The translations under genes and the position numbers were made by a program. 59,044 nt of DNA from an uncultured Pelagibacteraceae bacterium (lineage in GTDB: Bacteria; Pseudomonadota; Alphaproteobacteria; Pelagibacterales; Pelagibacteraceae): assembly GCA_902543405.1 (NCBI GenBank), contig CACBYC010000007.1, positions 1 to 59,044 of the forward strand, written 5' to 3'. The stretch's first letter is position 1; each line of letters starts with the position of its first letter. A model generated the notes under the pieces. That model was given only the letters and a program-made list of their open reading frames with translations. It was not told the origin of the DNA and searched no databases. This document shows positions 28,369-37,398 of the stretch, piece by piece.

Positions 28369-29869
28369 GCGTTACTTTTTTAAACGTAGTTTTATATATA
28401 TGCCAAACTACAATTAATATTGTGGTTAACAAGATACATGCGGTAAGAGTTCTATCCCATAAAAATTCCCAAGATCCATTACTTAACAATAAAGATCTTC
28501 TTAAATTCTCCTCCATTAAACCACCAAGAACAAATGCGAGTATTAATGGTGGCATTGGAAAATCATAAAGCCGCATAAAAGTAGCAACAATTGCAATTCC
28601 AATCATTAAATAAATATCAAAGTTATTAAATGACATTACATAAATTCCAGTAATAGAAAAAAATAGGATTAATGGGATTAGATAATTTTTTGGAACAGCA
28701 AGAATTCTTGCAATATATGGAATCAAAGGAAGATTTAAAATTAATAATATTACCATGCCTATATACATTGACATGATAATTGACCAAAATATTTCTGGGT
28801 TAGTCATATATAGTCTTGGACCAGGCTGAACTCCAAAACCTAATAAAGCTCCTAACATTACAGCAGTTGTTCCACTACCAGGTATTCCTAATGTAAGCAT
28901 AGGCACAAATGACCCTGAACAGGCTGCATTATTTGCTGTTTCTGGAGCTGATAAACCATTAACACTTCCCTTGCCAAATTTTTCTTTTTCTTCATCGTTA
29001 ACAATATTTCTTTCCATTCCGTAAGCTAAAAAAGAAGCAATAGTAGCCCCTGCTCCTGGCAAAACACCAATTAAAAAACCAATTACTGATGACCTAGGTA
29101 TTGTCTTATACATTTTGGTTCTTTCTTCTTTATTAATTTTAATTGAACCAAGTTCTGTTAATGACACTTGCTTAACGGCACTTGTGGGGTCATTTCTTTT
29201 TAAAATTATTGTTAGAGCTTCATTCATCGCAAAAGTTGCCATAACAACAAGAACAAAGCTAATTCCATCTGTTAAATTCATATTATTAAATGTAAATCTT
29301 GTAATATCAGATAAGCTATCTTGACCAACAGATGCCAACATTAAACCAAGTACTACCATCATCATAGCTTTTAAAAACTGACCCTTAGAAGAAAATGCTG
29401 CAATAGCAGTAAGACCTAAAATCATTAACGCAAAATAATCAGGAGATCTAAAAGATAAGCTTACTTTTGATAAACTTGGAGCCATAAATAATAAATATAT
29501 TGCTGACAACGTTCCACCAGCAAATGAACTCCAAGCAGCTATAGCCAATGCTTTTCCTGCTTTACCTTGTTGGGCCATTGGATAGCCATCAAATGAGGTT
29601 GCGACCGTACCTGGAACACCAGGTGCGTTTAATAGTATTGATGATGTAGAACCTCCAAATACCGCTCCATAATAAACTCCTGCCATTAAAATTAAACCAG
29701 TTGCTGGATCAAAACCATAAGTAATTGGTATCATTAAAGCAATCGCTGTCATTGGTCCAAGTCCTGGCAACATTCCAATAATTGTTCCAAAAAAACAGCC
29801 AAGCATTACCATTAAAATATTTTGAAGAGTAAGGGCTGTTTTTAAACCAATTATAATCCCCTCAATCAT
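28361..29869 (-). CDS. tctA: tripartite tricarboxylate transporter, large permease TctA
   Basis: The 502-residue permease has about eleven or twelve hydrophobic segments. Hallmarks are GTIIGMLPGLGPMTAIALMIP, YYGAVFGGSTSSILLNAPG and IGVLPGAGATIASFLAYG (the duplicated G-PGLG motif), plus LGIPGSGTTAVMLGALL. It imports carboxylates using ion gradients with the TctC binding protein. Its ATG overlaps the tctB stop by four bases. The substrate is not determinable from sequence. Confidence 0.96.
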   Translation of the reverse strand: MIEGIIIGLKTALTLQNILMVMLGCFFGTIIGMLPGLGPMTAIALMIPITYGFDPATGLILMAGVYYGAVFGGSTSSILLNAPGVPGTVATSFDGYPMAQQGKAGKALAIAAWSSFAGGTLSAIYLLFMAPSLSKVSLSFRSPDYFALMILGLTAIAAFSSKGQFLKAMMMVVLGLMLASVGQDSLSDITRFTFNNMNLTDGISFVLVVMATFAMNEALTIILKRNDPTSAVKQVSLTELGSIKINKEERTKMYKTIPRSSVIGFLIGVLPGAGATIASFLAYGMERNIVNDEEKEKFGKGSVNGLSAPETANNAACSGSFVPMLTLGIPGSGTTAVMLGALLGFGVQPGPRLYMTNPEIFWSIIMSMYIGMVILLILNLPLIPYIARILAVPKNYLIPLILFFSITGIYVMSFNNFDIYLMIGIAIVATFMRLYDFPMPPLILAFVLGGLMEENLRRSLLLSNGSWEFLWDRTLTACILLTTILIVVWHIYKTTFKKVTPK

Positions 29870-30336
29870 CCCATAACTCCAATTGATTGTAAGAATGGAT
29901 CTCTTAAATAAATATCAAGAACGCCATGAAGCAAATACATAAAGGCTGCTACAAAAGGAAAAGACAATAAGAACATTAAGACCCATCTTCTCTCTCCTAA
30001 AAAATAATATGAAGAGAACAAAAATAGCGAAGTAGTTAAAAAATAACCAACTTTTAAAATTGTAGCACCATAAATTATCGCAATAACAATAAGTATTACT
30101 GTTTTTTTATATTCTAAAGTTTTATGTTGAACTTTTATTGTATTAGGATCTGGTAAAATTAGTTTTAATCCTGAAAAAAAAAGGCCTGCATAACCTAGAT
30201 AAATTGGGAATGTTCTTGCATTAAAAGGTGCATTTTCATCGAATGCAAAAACTTGAATTTGATAAGCTGTATATAAATAAAATGCGGAAAATATAAAAAA
30301 GAGCAGTGATATAACTTTTGTAGTATTTATATTCAC
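29866..30336 (-). CDS. tctB: tripartite tricarboxylate transporter, small permease TctB
   Basis: The 156-residue membrane protein has four hydrophobic segments (about 9-26, 48-63, 78-105, 115-140) and the TctB-like NARTFPIYLGYAGL after segment one. The start is a GTG at 30334-30336, which lies within the left arm of a terminator-like hairpin; the hairpin loop covers the first codons. The stop overlaps tctA by four bases. It partners TctA and TctC. Confidence 0.88.
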   Translation of the reverse strand: MNINTTKVISLLFFIFSAFYLYTAYQIQVFAFDENAPFNARTFPIYLGYAGLFFSGLKLILPDPNTIKVQHKTLEYKKTVILIVIAIIYGATILKVGYFLTTSLFLFSSYYFLGERRWVLMFLLSFPFVAAFMYLLHGVLDIYLRDPFLQSIGVMG

Positions 30337-30342
30337 TGCTCT
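30300..30342 (-). terminator. terminator-like hairpin spanning the tctB start codon
   Basis: Arms AGAGCAGTGA and TCACTGCTCT (10 perfect pairs on the minus strand) enclose a 23-base loop and are followed by six T residues that form tctB codons 13-14. The GTG start of tctB is inside the 5' arm. The structure lies just after the tctC stop (30364), so it could end most transcripts after tctC and mask translation of tctB. Confidence 0.7.
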
Positions 30343-30363
30343 AATATTTAATAATCGTTAAGA

Positions 30364-31344
30364 TTATATAACTCCTAATTTCTTCATAAGAGCCGTCATT
30401 TCTTCAGTTTGTTTTTCTAAGAAAGAGACAAACTTACCTTCTGGATTGTAAATATTAACCCATGCATTTCTTGCTCTAACTGTTTCCCATTCAGAAGTCT
30501 TTTGAACATCGCCTAACATTTTAGCAATTTTAGATTTATCTGCATTGTTCATTCCTGGAGGTCCAAAGAAACCTCTCCAGTTAACAAACTGTACATCATA
30601 ACCCTGTTCTTTAAGAGTTGGTGCATCTGGAGCATCAGAAACTCTTGAAGGAGCTGTAATGCCAATAATTCTTACTTGGTCTCTTGCACCCATAAGCTCA
30701 CCTAAACCAGTGGAGATAATTTGTGTTTCCCCAGATAAAAGTCCGGCTAAAGCTTTTCCACCAGCGTCATAAGGAATATAAGCAACATCATTTGGATTAG
30801 CACCAGCAGCTTGGAAAGCTAAAGCGCCAATTAAATGGTCCATACTTCCTCTCACTGATCCACCAGCCATTTTAATAGAGCTTGCATCTTTTTTATATGC
30901 ATCAACTACATCTTTGAAATTTTTATAAGGTGAATTTTTAGCAACTGCTATTGCACCATAATCACCGATAACACCAGCTATTGGCACAACATCTTTATAG
31001 GATAAAGTTCCACTTCCACTTACATAACCTTTGTGTCTTGTAATTGATCTTAAAACTAATGGTGTTGATTGAACTAAGACTGTATTAGCAGGCTTATTAT
31101 TAATCATATAAGCTAATGCTTTTCCACCACCACCACCTGACATATTTTCAAATGATGCACTTTTTAACATTCCAGCTTTTGTTAAAGCTTCTCCAGTACC
31201 TCTAGCAGTTCCATCCCAACCACCACCAGCACCACCACCAATTACAAAATGCAATTTATCAATTGCTATTGAACTAGTTGTTGTTGCTGAAAGTATAAGA
31301 ATTGCTGAAAATAAAACTGAAATTATTGATTTAATTAGTTTCAT
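30364..31344 (-). CDS. tctC: tripartite tricarboxylate transporter binding protein TctC
   Basis: Periplasmic binding protein of 326 residues with an N-terminal signal peptide (cleavage near TTSSIA, about residue 28). It has the Bug/TctC fold: FVIGGGAGGGWDGTAR (phosphate/carboxylate loop), QSTPLVLRS and IPYDAGGKALAGLLSGETQI in the second domain. It probably binds a di- or tricarboxylate. It is followed by a hairpin and tctBA, and preceded by a good promoter shared back to back with an AbrB-family gene. Confidence 0.94.
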   Translation of the reverse strand: MKLIKSIISVLFSAILILSATTTSSIAIDKLHFVIGGGAGGGWDGTARGTGEALTKAGMLKSASFENMSGGGGGKALAYMINNKPANTVLVQSTPLVLRSITRHKGYVSGSGTLSYKDVVPIAGVIGDYGAIAVAKNSPYKNFKDVVDAYKKDASSIKMAGGSVRGSMDHLIGALAFQAAGANPNDVAYIPYDAGGKALAGLLSGETQIISTGLGELMGARDQVRIIGITAPSRVSDAPDAPTLKEQGYDVQFVNWRGFFGPPGMNNADKSKIAKMLGDVQKTSEWETVRARNAWVNIYNPEGKFVSFLEKQTEEMTALMKKLGVI

Positions 31345-31376
31345 TATTTTCTCTCCTATTATAATTATAATTAGTT

Positions 31377-31405
31377 ATTAAACATAAATTAAAATTCAGT
31401 GTCAA
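31377..31405 (-). promoter_or_regulatory. sigma70-type promoter for tctCBA
   Basis: Minus-strand TTGACA (31400-31405) is a perfect -35 hexamer, separated by 17 bases from TTTAAT (31377-31382), one mismatch from the -10 consensus. Transcription would begin about 25 bases before the tctC ATG at 31344, which has an AGGAGAG ribosome site. Confidence 0.65.
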
Positions 31406-31423
31406 TGAGGATTTATCACTTAC

Positions 31424-32506
31424 ATGTTAAACTTAATAACATTTAAACGATTATTAAATGAACTTAATATTAGTTATATAGCTTTAATTATTGGAGTAAT
31501 TGGAGGTTATATCGGAACTCTAATTGGTCTTCCTTTACCTTGGTTGCTAGGTGCTCTAGGTTTAAATCTGTGTATTGCTTTTACTAATTTTAAAATTGAA
31601 TTCTCAACAAAATTACTTAATCCAGTTTTTCTGATGGTTGGTATTATTTTAGGCGGAACGTTGAATGTATCTTTATTATATAAAATTCATTTATGGATAT
31701 TCTCATCTATGGCTATGGTTGTTTGTACTGTAGTCAGTACTATTTTAGCAGGATATTATTTTGTTAAAGTTTGTAAATTTGATAAGTTTATTGCAACACT
31801 TGCTGCACTACCTGGAGCATTTGTCCCAATAGCTGCTGCACTTTTAGAGTATGGGAAAAAAGAAAATCATAAACAAGTTTTAATTCCTCAAGCCACAAGA
31901 GTTATATTTATTGTAAGTTTTGTACCTATATTGTTTATTAGTAAGTTAGGTTTTTCTGAAATAGCAGGATACAATTACGAAAACATTTACGATGTAAAAT
32001 ATTTTTTAGAAATTATTTTTTTAATAGTTATTTGTTATTTATTTTCTAAACTACTCAAAAAATTTAATATCCCTTCACCTATACTTGTTGGCGCTATGGC
32101 TTTATCAGGTTTATTTTATACTTTTGAAATTGTTAATTCTAGATTTCCAGACACAGTAATAAATATAGCATTTATTTTTTTAGGTACGGCTCTTGGAAGT
32201 AGATTAAATGGATTAAAACTTAAAGAATTATTTTTTTATATTTTTCATGGAATAATTGTGTGCTCAATATTAGTTGTTGTTGCGATGATTACAGCTTACT
32301 TTCTCCAGTATTTAGGTTTTGATTTTATTCCAACATTTTTAAGTTTTGCACCAGGAGGAATTCATGAAATGGTTGTTATTAGCGTTGCCTATAACATTGA
32401 TCCAATTTTTGTAAGCTATCATCATTTCTTAAGGATATTAATAATCGTAGCTTTTCTGCCATTTTTACTAAAAAAATTTGGTAATAATTCGATTAAAAAA
32501 GATTGA
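31424..32506 (+). CDS. AbrB-family membrane protein (duplicated AbrB domain)
   Basis: The 360 residues form about ten hydrophobic segments with an internal duplication. The first half has IGLPLPWLLGALGLNL and LAALPGAFVPIAAALLEYG; the second repeats it as FNIPSPILVGAMALSG and LSFAPGGIHEMVVISVAYN with IDPIFVSYHHFLRI. Databases often call these putative ammonia monooxygenase or AbrB regulators; no such enzyme activity is indicated here. It is divergent from tctCBA, an arrangement that suggests a shared role in carboxylate uptake or its control. Confidence 0.88.
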   Translation: MLNLITFKRLLNELNISYIALIIGVIGGYIGTLIGLPLPWLLGALGLNLCIAFTNFKIEFSTKLLNPVFLMVGIILGGTLNVSLLYKIHLWIFSSMAMVVCTVVSTILAGYYFVKVCKFDKFIATLAALPGAFVPIAAALLEYGKKENHKQVLIPQATRVIFIVSFVPILFISKLGFSEIAGYNYENIYDVKYFLEIIFLIVICYLFSKLLKKFNIPSPILVGAMALSGLFYTFEIVNSRFPDTVINIAFIFLGTALGSRLNGLKLKELFFYIFHGIIVCSILVVVAMITAYFLQYLGFDFIPTFLSFAPGGIHEMVVISVAYNIDPIFVSYHHFLRILIIVAFLPFLLKKFGNNSIKKD

Positions 32507-32508
32507 GA

Positions 32509-33252
32509 TTAAATAAAATCGAATATTAACTTTGTGCTACTCACAAGAATTAATCCATAAATAATATTATAAAACAAATTTTCCTCTATAATTTTAAGCA
32601 ACTGATATCCAATAAATATTCCAATTAAAGCTAGTGGAAAAAGTGATATAGATTGAAATAAAGTATCAAAGTTCATCATTGATAAGTAAATATACAAAGG
32701 TAGCTTTATTAAATTAACACAACAAAAAAATATAATTCTGGTTCCTACATAAATTTCTTTTTTCAATCTTAATGGAAGTAAATAAAGACTTGTAGGTGTT
32801 CCACCAGCATGAACGCAAAAACTTGAAAATCCTGCGATGGACGAACAAATTGCACCCTTCAAAAAATTTTGTTTAGCTGGAGTTGTCTTTTCTTTTTTAA
32901 AAAAAAAATAGTGTCCTGCAAATAAAAATCCCATTATACCAACTATAAATTTAAGTAAATCTTCGGAAAAATGATTGAATGTTAAGGAACCAATTACAAT
33001 CCCTATTGCAGCAAACGGTACAATTACTTTCAATATACTAAAATTAAACTCTCTTCTAAATCTGTAAACAGCAATCATGTCTGAAAAAATTAAAATTGGC
33101 AGGATAATTGCTAATGCCTGCTGTAATGGCATTACAACTGTCATCAATGGGACCGATATTAATGATATAGAACCACCTAAACCTGATTTTGCAATACCAT
33201 ACAAAATAATTGCTGGAACTACACTTATGAGAAAAAGGAAATTAATTTCCAT
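32509..33252 (-). CDS. TSUP-family permease (second copy)
   Basis: The 247-residue membrane protein has about eight segments and the TSUP repeats GIAKSGLGGSISLISVPLMT near the N-terminus and SIAGFSSFCVHAGGTPTSLYLLP in the middle. It differs clearly from the TSUP protein at 15041-15871. Substrate is probably a small anion such as sulfite or a sulfonate, but this is inference. Its start overlaps the stop of the GT9 gene by one base; two bases separate its stop from the convergent AbrB gene. Confidence 0.87.
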   Translation of the reverse strand: MEINFLFLISVVPAIILYGIAKSGLGGSISLISVPLMTVVMPLQQALAIILPILIFSDMIAVYRFRREFNFSILKVIVPFAAIGIVIGSLTFNHFSEDLLKFIVGIMGFLFAGHYFFFKKEKTTPAKQNFLKGAICSSIAGFSSFCVHAGGTPTSLYLLPLRLKKEIYVGTRIIFFCCVNLIKLPLYIYLSMMNFDTLFQSISLFPLALIGIFIGYQLLKIIEENLFYNIIYGLILVSSTKLIFDFI

Positions 33253-34193
33253 TAATTTAAAGATTTTATAAAATATTCAAATACTTTTTCAGGAGATAAT
33301 TTATTTAAGTCTGTTACTTGAATTGCTTTAAAATTTTCTCTCTCTATACTTACTTTGTATGCTGTAGTATGAGAGCCAAATAAAGCTAAACCTTTAGTTC
33401 CCAAATGAGCAGCTATGTGTGCAGGACCAGTATCATTTGCAACAACAAAAGAACTATCTTTTATTAGTGTAGCAAGCTCAGAGATGTCTAAAGATTTATT
33501 TTCTTTTAAAATTGAAATAGCATTAATTTCTTTTGTCTTATCAATTTCATTAGGACCTGGAGCTACTATAATTTTATATTCATCTTTAAATTTATCCTTG
33601 ATTAAATCAATAAGTTTATTGTAATTAGGCCATTTTTTAATCTGTAAATGTGGAGAACAAAAAGGAAATAAAATTATATATTTATTTAAATCAAATTTTT
33701 TTTTTATATTTTCAATATTGGAACAAGCCCACTTAAAATCAGGAAACATAGTGTTTTTAGTATTAACTCCAGATGTTTCTAATTGATGTTTAAATCTGTC
33801 TAAAACGGGATTTTTATCAAATTCATCCATGGATTTATCTTTTGGCAACGTGGTTTCAGAAGATGACCAAACAAGACTACTACCATTTGGAAACAATATT
33901 TTTTTATAGAAATTTGAACGAGAAGAATTTTGTAAATCAAAAACTTTTAAAAATTTATATTTTTTTAATTTACGCATGAGATTGAATAAATAAATCAGAT
34001 TAAATCTTGATAACCTCTTATCCAAAATTATGTCCTCTAAACATGGATTTTTTTTGAAAAGATTTACGTAAGGCTTTGATGTTAATAAATAGACTTTATC
34101 ATCTTTGTGAAAATCAGAAATATCTTGAATTGCACCACTCGCTTGGGCTATATCACCTAAAGATCCATGTTTAATTATAAGAATATTAGACAT
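33252..34193 (-). CDS. family 9 glycosyltransferase (heptosyltransferase-like)
   Basis: A 313-residue GT-B enzyme of the ADP-heptose:LPS transferase type. The N-terminus is ILIIKHGSLGDIAQASGAIQDI, with the Lys/Asp acceptor region. The C-terminal donor site has VVANDTGPAHIAAHLGTKGLALFG, and IILFPFCSPHLQIKKWP is mid-chain. It likely adds a heptose or related sugar to the LPS inner core. It is divergent from the DUF6165-like coiled-coil protein with a 32-base gap. Confidence 0.92.
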   Translation of the reverse strand: MSNILIIKHGSLGDIAQASGAIQDISDFHKDDKVYLLTSKPYVNLFKKNPCLEDIILDKRLSRFNLIYLFNLMRKLKKYKFLKVFDLQNSSRSNFYKKILFPNGSSLVWSSSETTLPKDKSMDEFDKNPVLDRFKHQLETSGVNTKNTMFPDFKWACSNIENIKKKFDLNKYIILFPFCSPHLQIKKWPNYNKLIDLIKDKFKDEYKIIVAPGPNEIDKTKEINAISILKENKSLDISELATLIKDSSFVVANDTGPAHIAAHLGTKGLALFGSHTTAYKVSIERENFKAIQVTDLNKLSPEKVFEYFIKSLN

Positions 34194-34225
34194 ATTTTTA
34201 ACAACTTAACACACTATGTTTATAT

Positions 34226-34615
34226 ATGAATAAAATTTTAGTTGAAGTATCTGTAGGTGAACTTTTAGATAAAATTTCAATTTTAGAAATCAAAAAAGAA
34301 AAAATTAAGGATCTTGAGAAACTTAAATTTATAAATGATGAATATAATGTACTGAAAGATCAATTAAATAAAAATGTTAAATCTGATGAAAAACTAAGTG
34401 AATTATTCAATTCATTAAAAGAAATTAATTCAAAACTCTGGGTTATTGAAGATAATAAAAGATTATGTGAAAAAAATTCTGATTTTGGTGAAAAATTTAT
34501 AAAACTCTCAAGAGATGTGCACTTTTTAAATGATGACAGAGCAAAACTTAAACTAGAAGTTAATAATCATACAGGCTCTAAAATTAAAGAAATTAAAGAA
34601 TATACAAGCTACTAA
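34226..34615 (+). CDS. small coiled-coil protein, DUF6165-like
   Basis: The 129 residues are almost entirely charged helix with heptad spacing (KISILEIKKEKIKDLEKLKFI, then LSELFNSLKEINSKLWVIED). The opening ILVEVSVGELLDKISILEIK matches my memory of the DUF6165 family, which has no known function. No signal peptide or membrane segment is visible. It lies between a divergent LPS glycosyltransferase and a MATE exporter that starts seven bases downstream; a role in envelope biogenesis is only a guess. Confidence 0.75.
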   Translation: MNKILVEVSVGELLDKISILEIKKEKIKDLEKLKFINDEYNVLKDQLNKNVKSDEKLSELFNSLKEINSKLWVIEDNKRLCEKNSDFGEKFIKLSRDVHFLNDDRAKLKLEVNNHTGSKIKEIKEYTSY

Positions 34616-34622
34616 TCATTAA

Positions 34623-35933
34623 GTGAGTGATAAATCTTCAATAAAATACATATTAAGTTTATCTATACCAATATTTTTTGCCAATCTTGCAATACCTCTA
34701 GTTGGAATTGTTGATACGGCATTAATGGGAAATATGAGTAATCAAGGTTATCTCACTGCTACTAGTATAGCATCAAGTTTTTTTTCATTAGTATTTTGGA
34801 GTTTTGGTTTTTTAAGAATGGGAACTGTTGGCCTTGTAAGTCAATCATTAGGAAGAAATGATTATAAAAGTATCTTAGATATAGTTTTTAGAAATCTATT
34901 ATTTGTGATTTCAATATCAATTTTATTAATACTATTCCAAAAACAATTATTAAATTTATGTTTAATATTTTTTGATCTATCGCTTGATACAGAAAAAAAA
35001 TTCAATGATTATTTTAATATAAGAATTTACTCATCCTTTTTTGAATTAACAATTTATATTGTTGTAGGTTTATTTATTGGATTACAAAAGACAAAAATTT
35101 CAAGTGTTGCAATTGTTTTATTGTCTATTCTAAATATTTTGTTTAGCTCTATTTTAGTATTAAAATTCAATTTAAATATTAAAGGTGTCGCATATGGAAC
35201 TTTGCTTGCCACAGGAATAACATCATTTTTATTTTCATTTTATATTTTCTATTATTTAAGAAAATATGTATCTTTAAACTTTAATATTAAGGAAATTGTA
35301 AATACCTCAAAATTAAAAAATTTATTAGAGATAAATTTAAATATATTTTTAAGAACTATTTTATTAACTTTTTCTTTTTTTTGGTTTACTTATCTAGGTG
35401 GGAGAATTGGCGAAGAATTTATTGCAGCTAATACAATTTTAATAAATCTTATATTTTTATCTGCATTTATTTTAGATGCTTATGCCTTTTCAACTGAAGG
35501 GATAGTTGGATATTCTATTGGAAAAAAAAATAAAATACTTTTTACAAATATAGTTAAAAACTCTTTTATTTTGAGTTCTTTAACTGGAATTTTGATTTCT
35601 CTGTTTTACCTGTTTTTCAAAAATTCATTTATAGATTTTATGACTGATATAGAGAATGTAAGAGACATTAGTTATCAGTATTCATTTTGGTTAGTGCTTC
35701 TGCCTTTTGTTTCGTCTTTTTGCTACCAATTAGATGGAATATTTATTGGAGCATCTCAAACACAAGAGCTGAGAAATGCCATGTTTATCTCTGTTGTTAT
35801 TCATTTAATAAGTTCATTTATGCTTGTTGAAGGCTTTGGTAATCAAGGATTATGGATTTCACTCACTATATTTTTGATTTTACGAGCTCTCACATTAGTT
35901 TTTTATTTTAATAAAATTTACTTAAAAATTTAA
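34623..35933 (+). CDS. MATE-family multidrug/toxin efflux transporter
   Basis: The 436-residue protein has about twelve hydrophobic segments. The N-terminal SLSIPIFFANLAIPLVGIVDTALMG is a MATE signature, with a second SEGIVGYSIGKKN in the C-terminal half and a loop resembling FGNQGLWISLTIFLILRA near the end. It exports cationic or organic compounds by Na+ or H+ antiport. The start is GTG at 34623, with the DUF6165-like stop just upstream. Substrate unknown. Confidence 0.92.
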   Translation: MSDKSSIKYILSLSIPIFFANLAIPLVGIVDTALMGNMSNQGYLTATSIASSFFSLVFWSFGFLRMGTVGLVSQSLGRNDYKSILDIVFRNLLFVISISILLILFQKQLLNLCLIFFDLSLDTEKKFNDYFNIRIYSSFFELTIYIVVGLFIGLQKTKISSVAIVLLSILNILFSSILVLKFNLNIKGVAYGTLLATGITSFLFSFYIFYYLRKYVSLNFNIKEIVNTSKLKNLLEINLNIFLRTILLTFSFFWFTYLGGRIGEEFIAANTILINLIFLSAFILDAYAFSTEGIVGYSIGKKNKILFTNIVKNSFILSSLTGILISLFYLFFKNSFIDFMTDIENVRDISYQYSFWLVLLPFVSSFCYQLDGIFIGASQTQELRNAMFISVVIHLISSFMLVEGFGNQGLWISLTIFLILRALTLVFYFNKIYLKI

Positions 35934-35938
35934 ATTAG

Positions 35939-36724
35939 TTATTTAATGCTTGGAATAACTTTTCTTAAATCCATAGATATTTTTGGTTTTATATTAGAAT
36001 AAATAATTCCTTTTCCTAATCTCTTAAGAGCCATTATTTTACCATCGGGTGAAATAATAACTGTATGTCCAAAAGTTTCTCTTTTAATCGTATTTTTTCC
36101 TGTTTGATTAGGTGCAAAAATATAACAAAAGTTTTCAATTGCTCTTGCTTTTAATAAAGTTAACCAATGTCTTTTACCAGTTGTTTTAGTAAATGCAGAT
36201 GGAACAGTTATAAAACTTAGATTTCTTTTTGACAAGCTTCTATAAAGTTCTGGAAATCTTAAATCATAACAAATTGAAAGACCTATTTTTCCCCAGGGTA
36301 ATTTAGCTGATACTAATTTTTTACCTGCCTTAAATACTTTACTTTCTTTATGTTGTTCTTTTTTTGAAACTTTTACATCAAACATATTAATTTTATCGTA
36401 ATAGGCATTTATTTTACCCCTAGGTCCAATTAGTATTGATCTGTTTCTTAATTTGCTTTTTTCTTTAATGCACATTGAGCCAAGAAGTATCCATTTCTTC
36501 TTTTTTTTGGCTATAATTTTAACTTTTTTTATTATTGGATCATTTTTCATTTCATATGAATATTTAAATAAATTATTTTTGTCAGCAGACATCAATGAAG
36601 AAGTTTCTGGAGTAATTATTAAGTCTGCTTTATTTACAATTGCTTGATTAATATATTTTACAATATCTTTAAAATTTTTATTATAATCTTCCCCACTAGA
36701 TAATTGAATACAAGCTACCTTCAT
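35939..36724 (-). CDS. nitrilase-superfamily carbon-nitrogen hydrolase
   Basis: The 261-residue enzyme carries the catalytic triad of the family: Glu40 (ITPETSS), Lys111 (YYDKINMFDV) and Cys152 (GLSICYDLRFPELYR). It is closest in motif style to the Nit1/Nit2 omega-amidase branch. Its ATG overlaps the ABC permease stop by four bases, so it is the last gene of a binding protein-permease-permease-amidase operon. That context suggests it may act on an imported nitrogen compound, or on a deaminated glutamine-like by-product. Confidence 0.92.
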   Translation of the reverse strand: MKVACIQLSSGEDYNKNFKDIVKYINQAIVNKADLIITPETSSLMSADKNNLFKYSYEMKNDPIIKKVKIIAKKKKKWILLGSMCIKEKSKLRNRSILIGPRGKINAYYDKINMFDVKVSKKEQHKESKVFKAGKKLVSAKLPWGKIGLSICYDLRFPELYRSLSKRNLSFITVPSAFTKTTGKRHWLTLLKARAIENFCYIFAPNQTGKNTIKRETFGHTVIISPDGKIMALKRLGKGIIYSNIKPKISMDLRKVIPSIK

Positions 36725-37398
36725 GTTTGAAATCCATATTTTTTTTCTAGATACTTTATAATATTGTGAATTACAAATGTTAAAAATAGATAAATAATTC
36801 CTGCAGTTATAAATGCTTCAAAAGGTTTAAAAGTTAAAACATTTACTTTTCTAGCTTCGCCCATTAAATCCATAATTGTTATAACACTTGCAAGTGAAGT
36901 GCCTTTAAGCATTAATATTATTTCATTCCCATATGCTGGAAGTGATTGTTTTATAGCTATTGGCAATTGAATTCTGTAAAAAGTTATTTTTTTTGTTACT
37001 CCTAAACTTTGAGCGGCTTCAATGTAACCCTTTTTGATTGTCTGAAATGCTGATCTTAGTATCTCGGATGTATAAGCTCCTGTATTTAAAGAAAATGCAA
37101 TTATTGCACACCAATATGGTTCCTTTATTATTACCCAAAAAAACGAATTTCTTAAAAACTCTATATTAGCTAATCCATAATAAATTAAATATAATTGAAC
37201 TAGTAATGGTGTTCCTCTAAAAAAATAAGAATACCCATAAGCAAACTTATTAATTATTGGATTTTTATTAATTCTCAAAATTGCAAAAATTAAACCTATT
37301 ATTAATCCAAAAAACATTGAGGTTAGTAAGAGTTGAAGACTGATAACTGCACCATTTAACAAGCTCGGAAAAATACTAATCATTAATTTTATATCCAT
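36721..37398 (-). CDS. amino-acid ABC transporter permease (HisM-like)
   Basis: The 225-residue permease of the His/Glu/Gln/Arg/opine family has about five hydrophobic segments. TPLLVQLYLIYYGLANI and the EAA loop GYIEAAQSLGVTKKITFYRIQLP contact the ATPase. It starts at the final base of the upstream permease stop codon and overlaps the amidase gene by four bases. The two permeases form a heterodimer. No ATP-binding subunit gene is present nearby. Confidence 0.93.
   Translation of the reverse strand: MDIKLMISIFPSLLNGAVISLQLLLTSMFFGLIIGLIFAILRINKNPIINKFAYGYSYFFRGTPLLVQLYLIYYGLANIEFLRNSFFWVIIKEPYWCAIIAFSLNTGAYTSEILRSAFQTIKKGYIEAAQSLGVTKKITFYRIQLPIAIKQSLPAYGNEIILMLKGTSLASVITIMDLMGEARKVNVLTFKPFEAFITAGIIYLFLTFVIHNIIKYLEKKYGFQT

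Noticed and set aside
31424..32506. Ammonia monooxygenase
   Set aside because: The AbrB-duplication proteins carry this name historically, but there are no AmoA/B/C features or copper ligands; nitrification is not supported.
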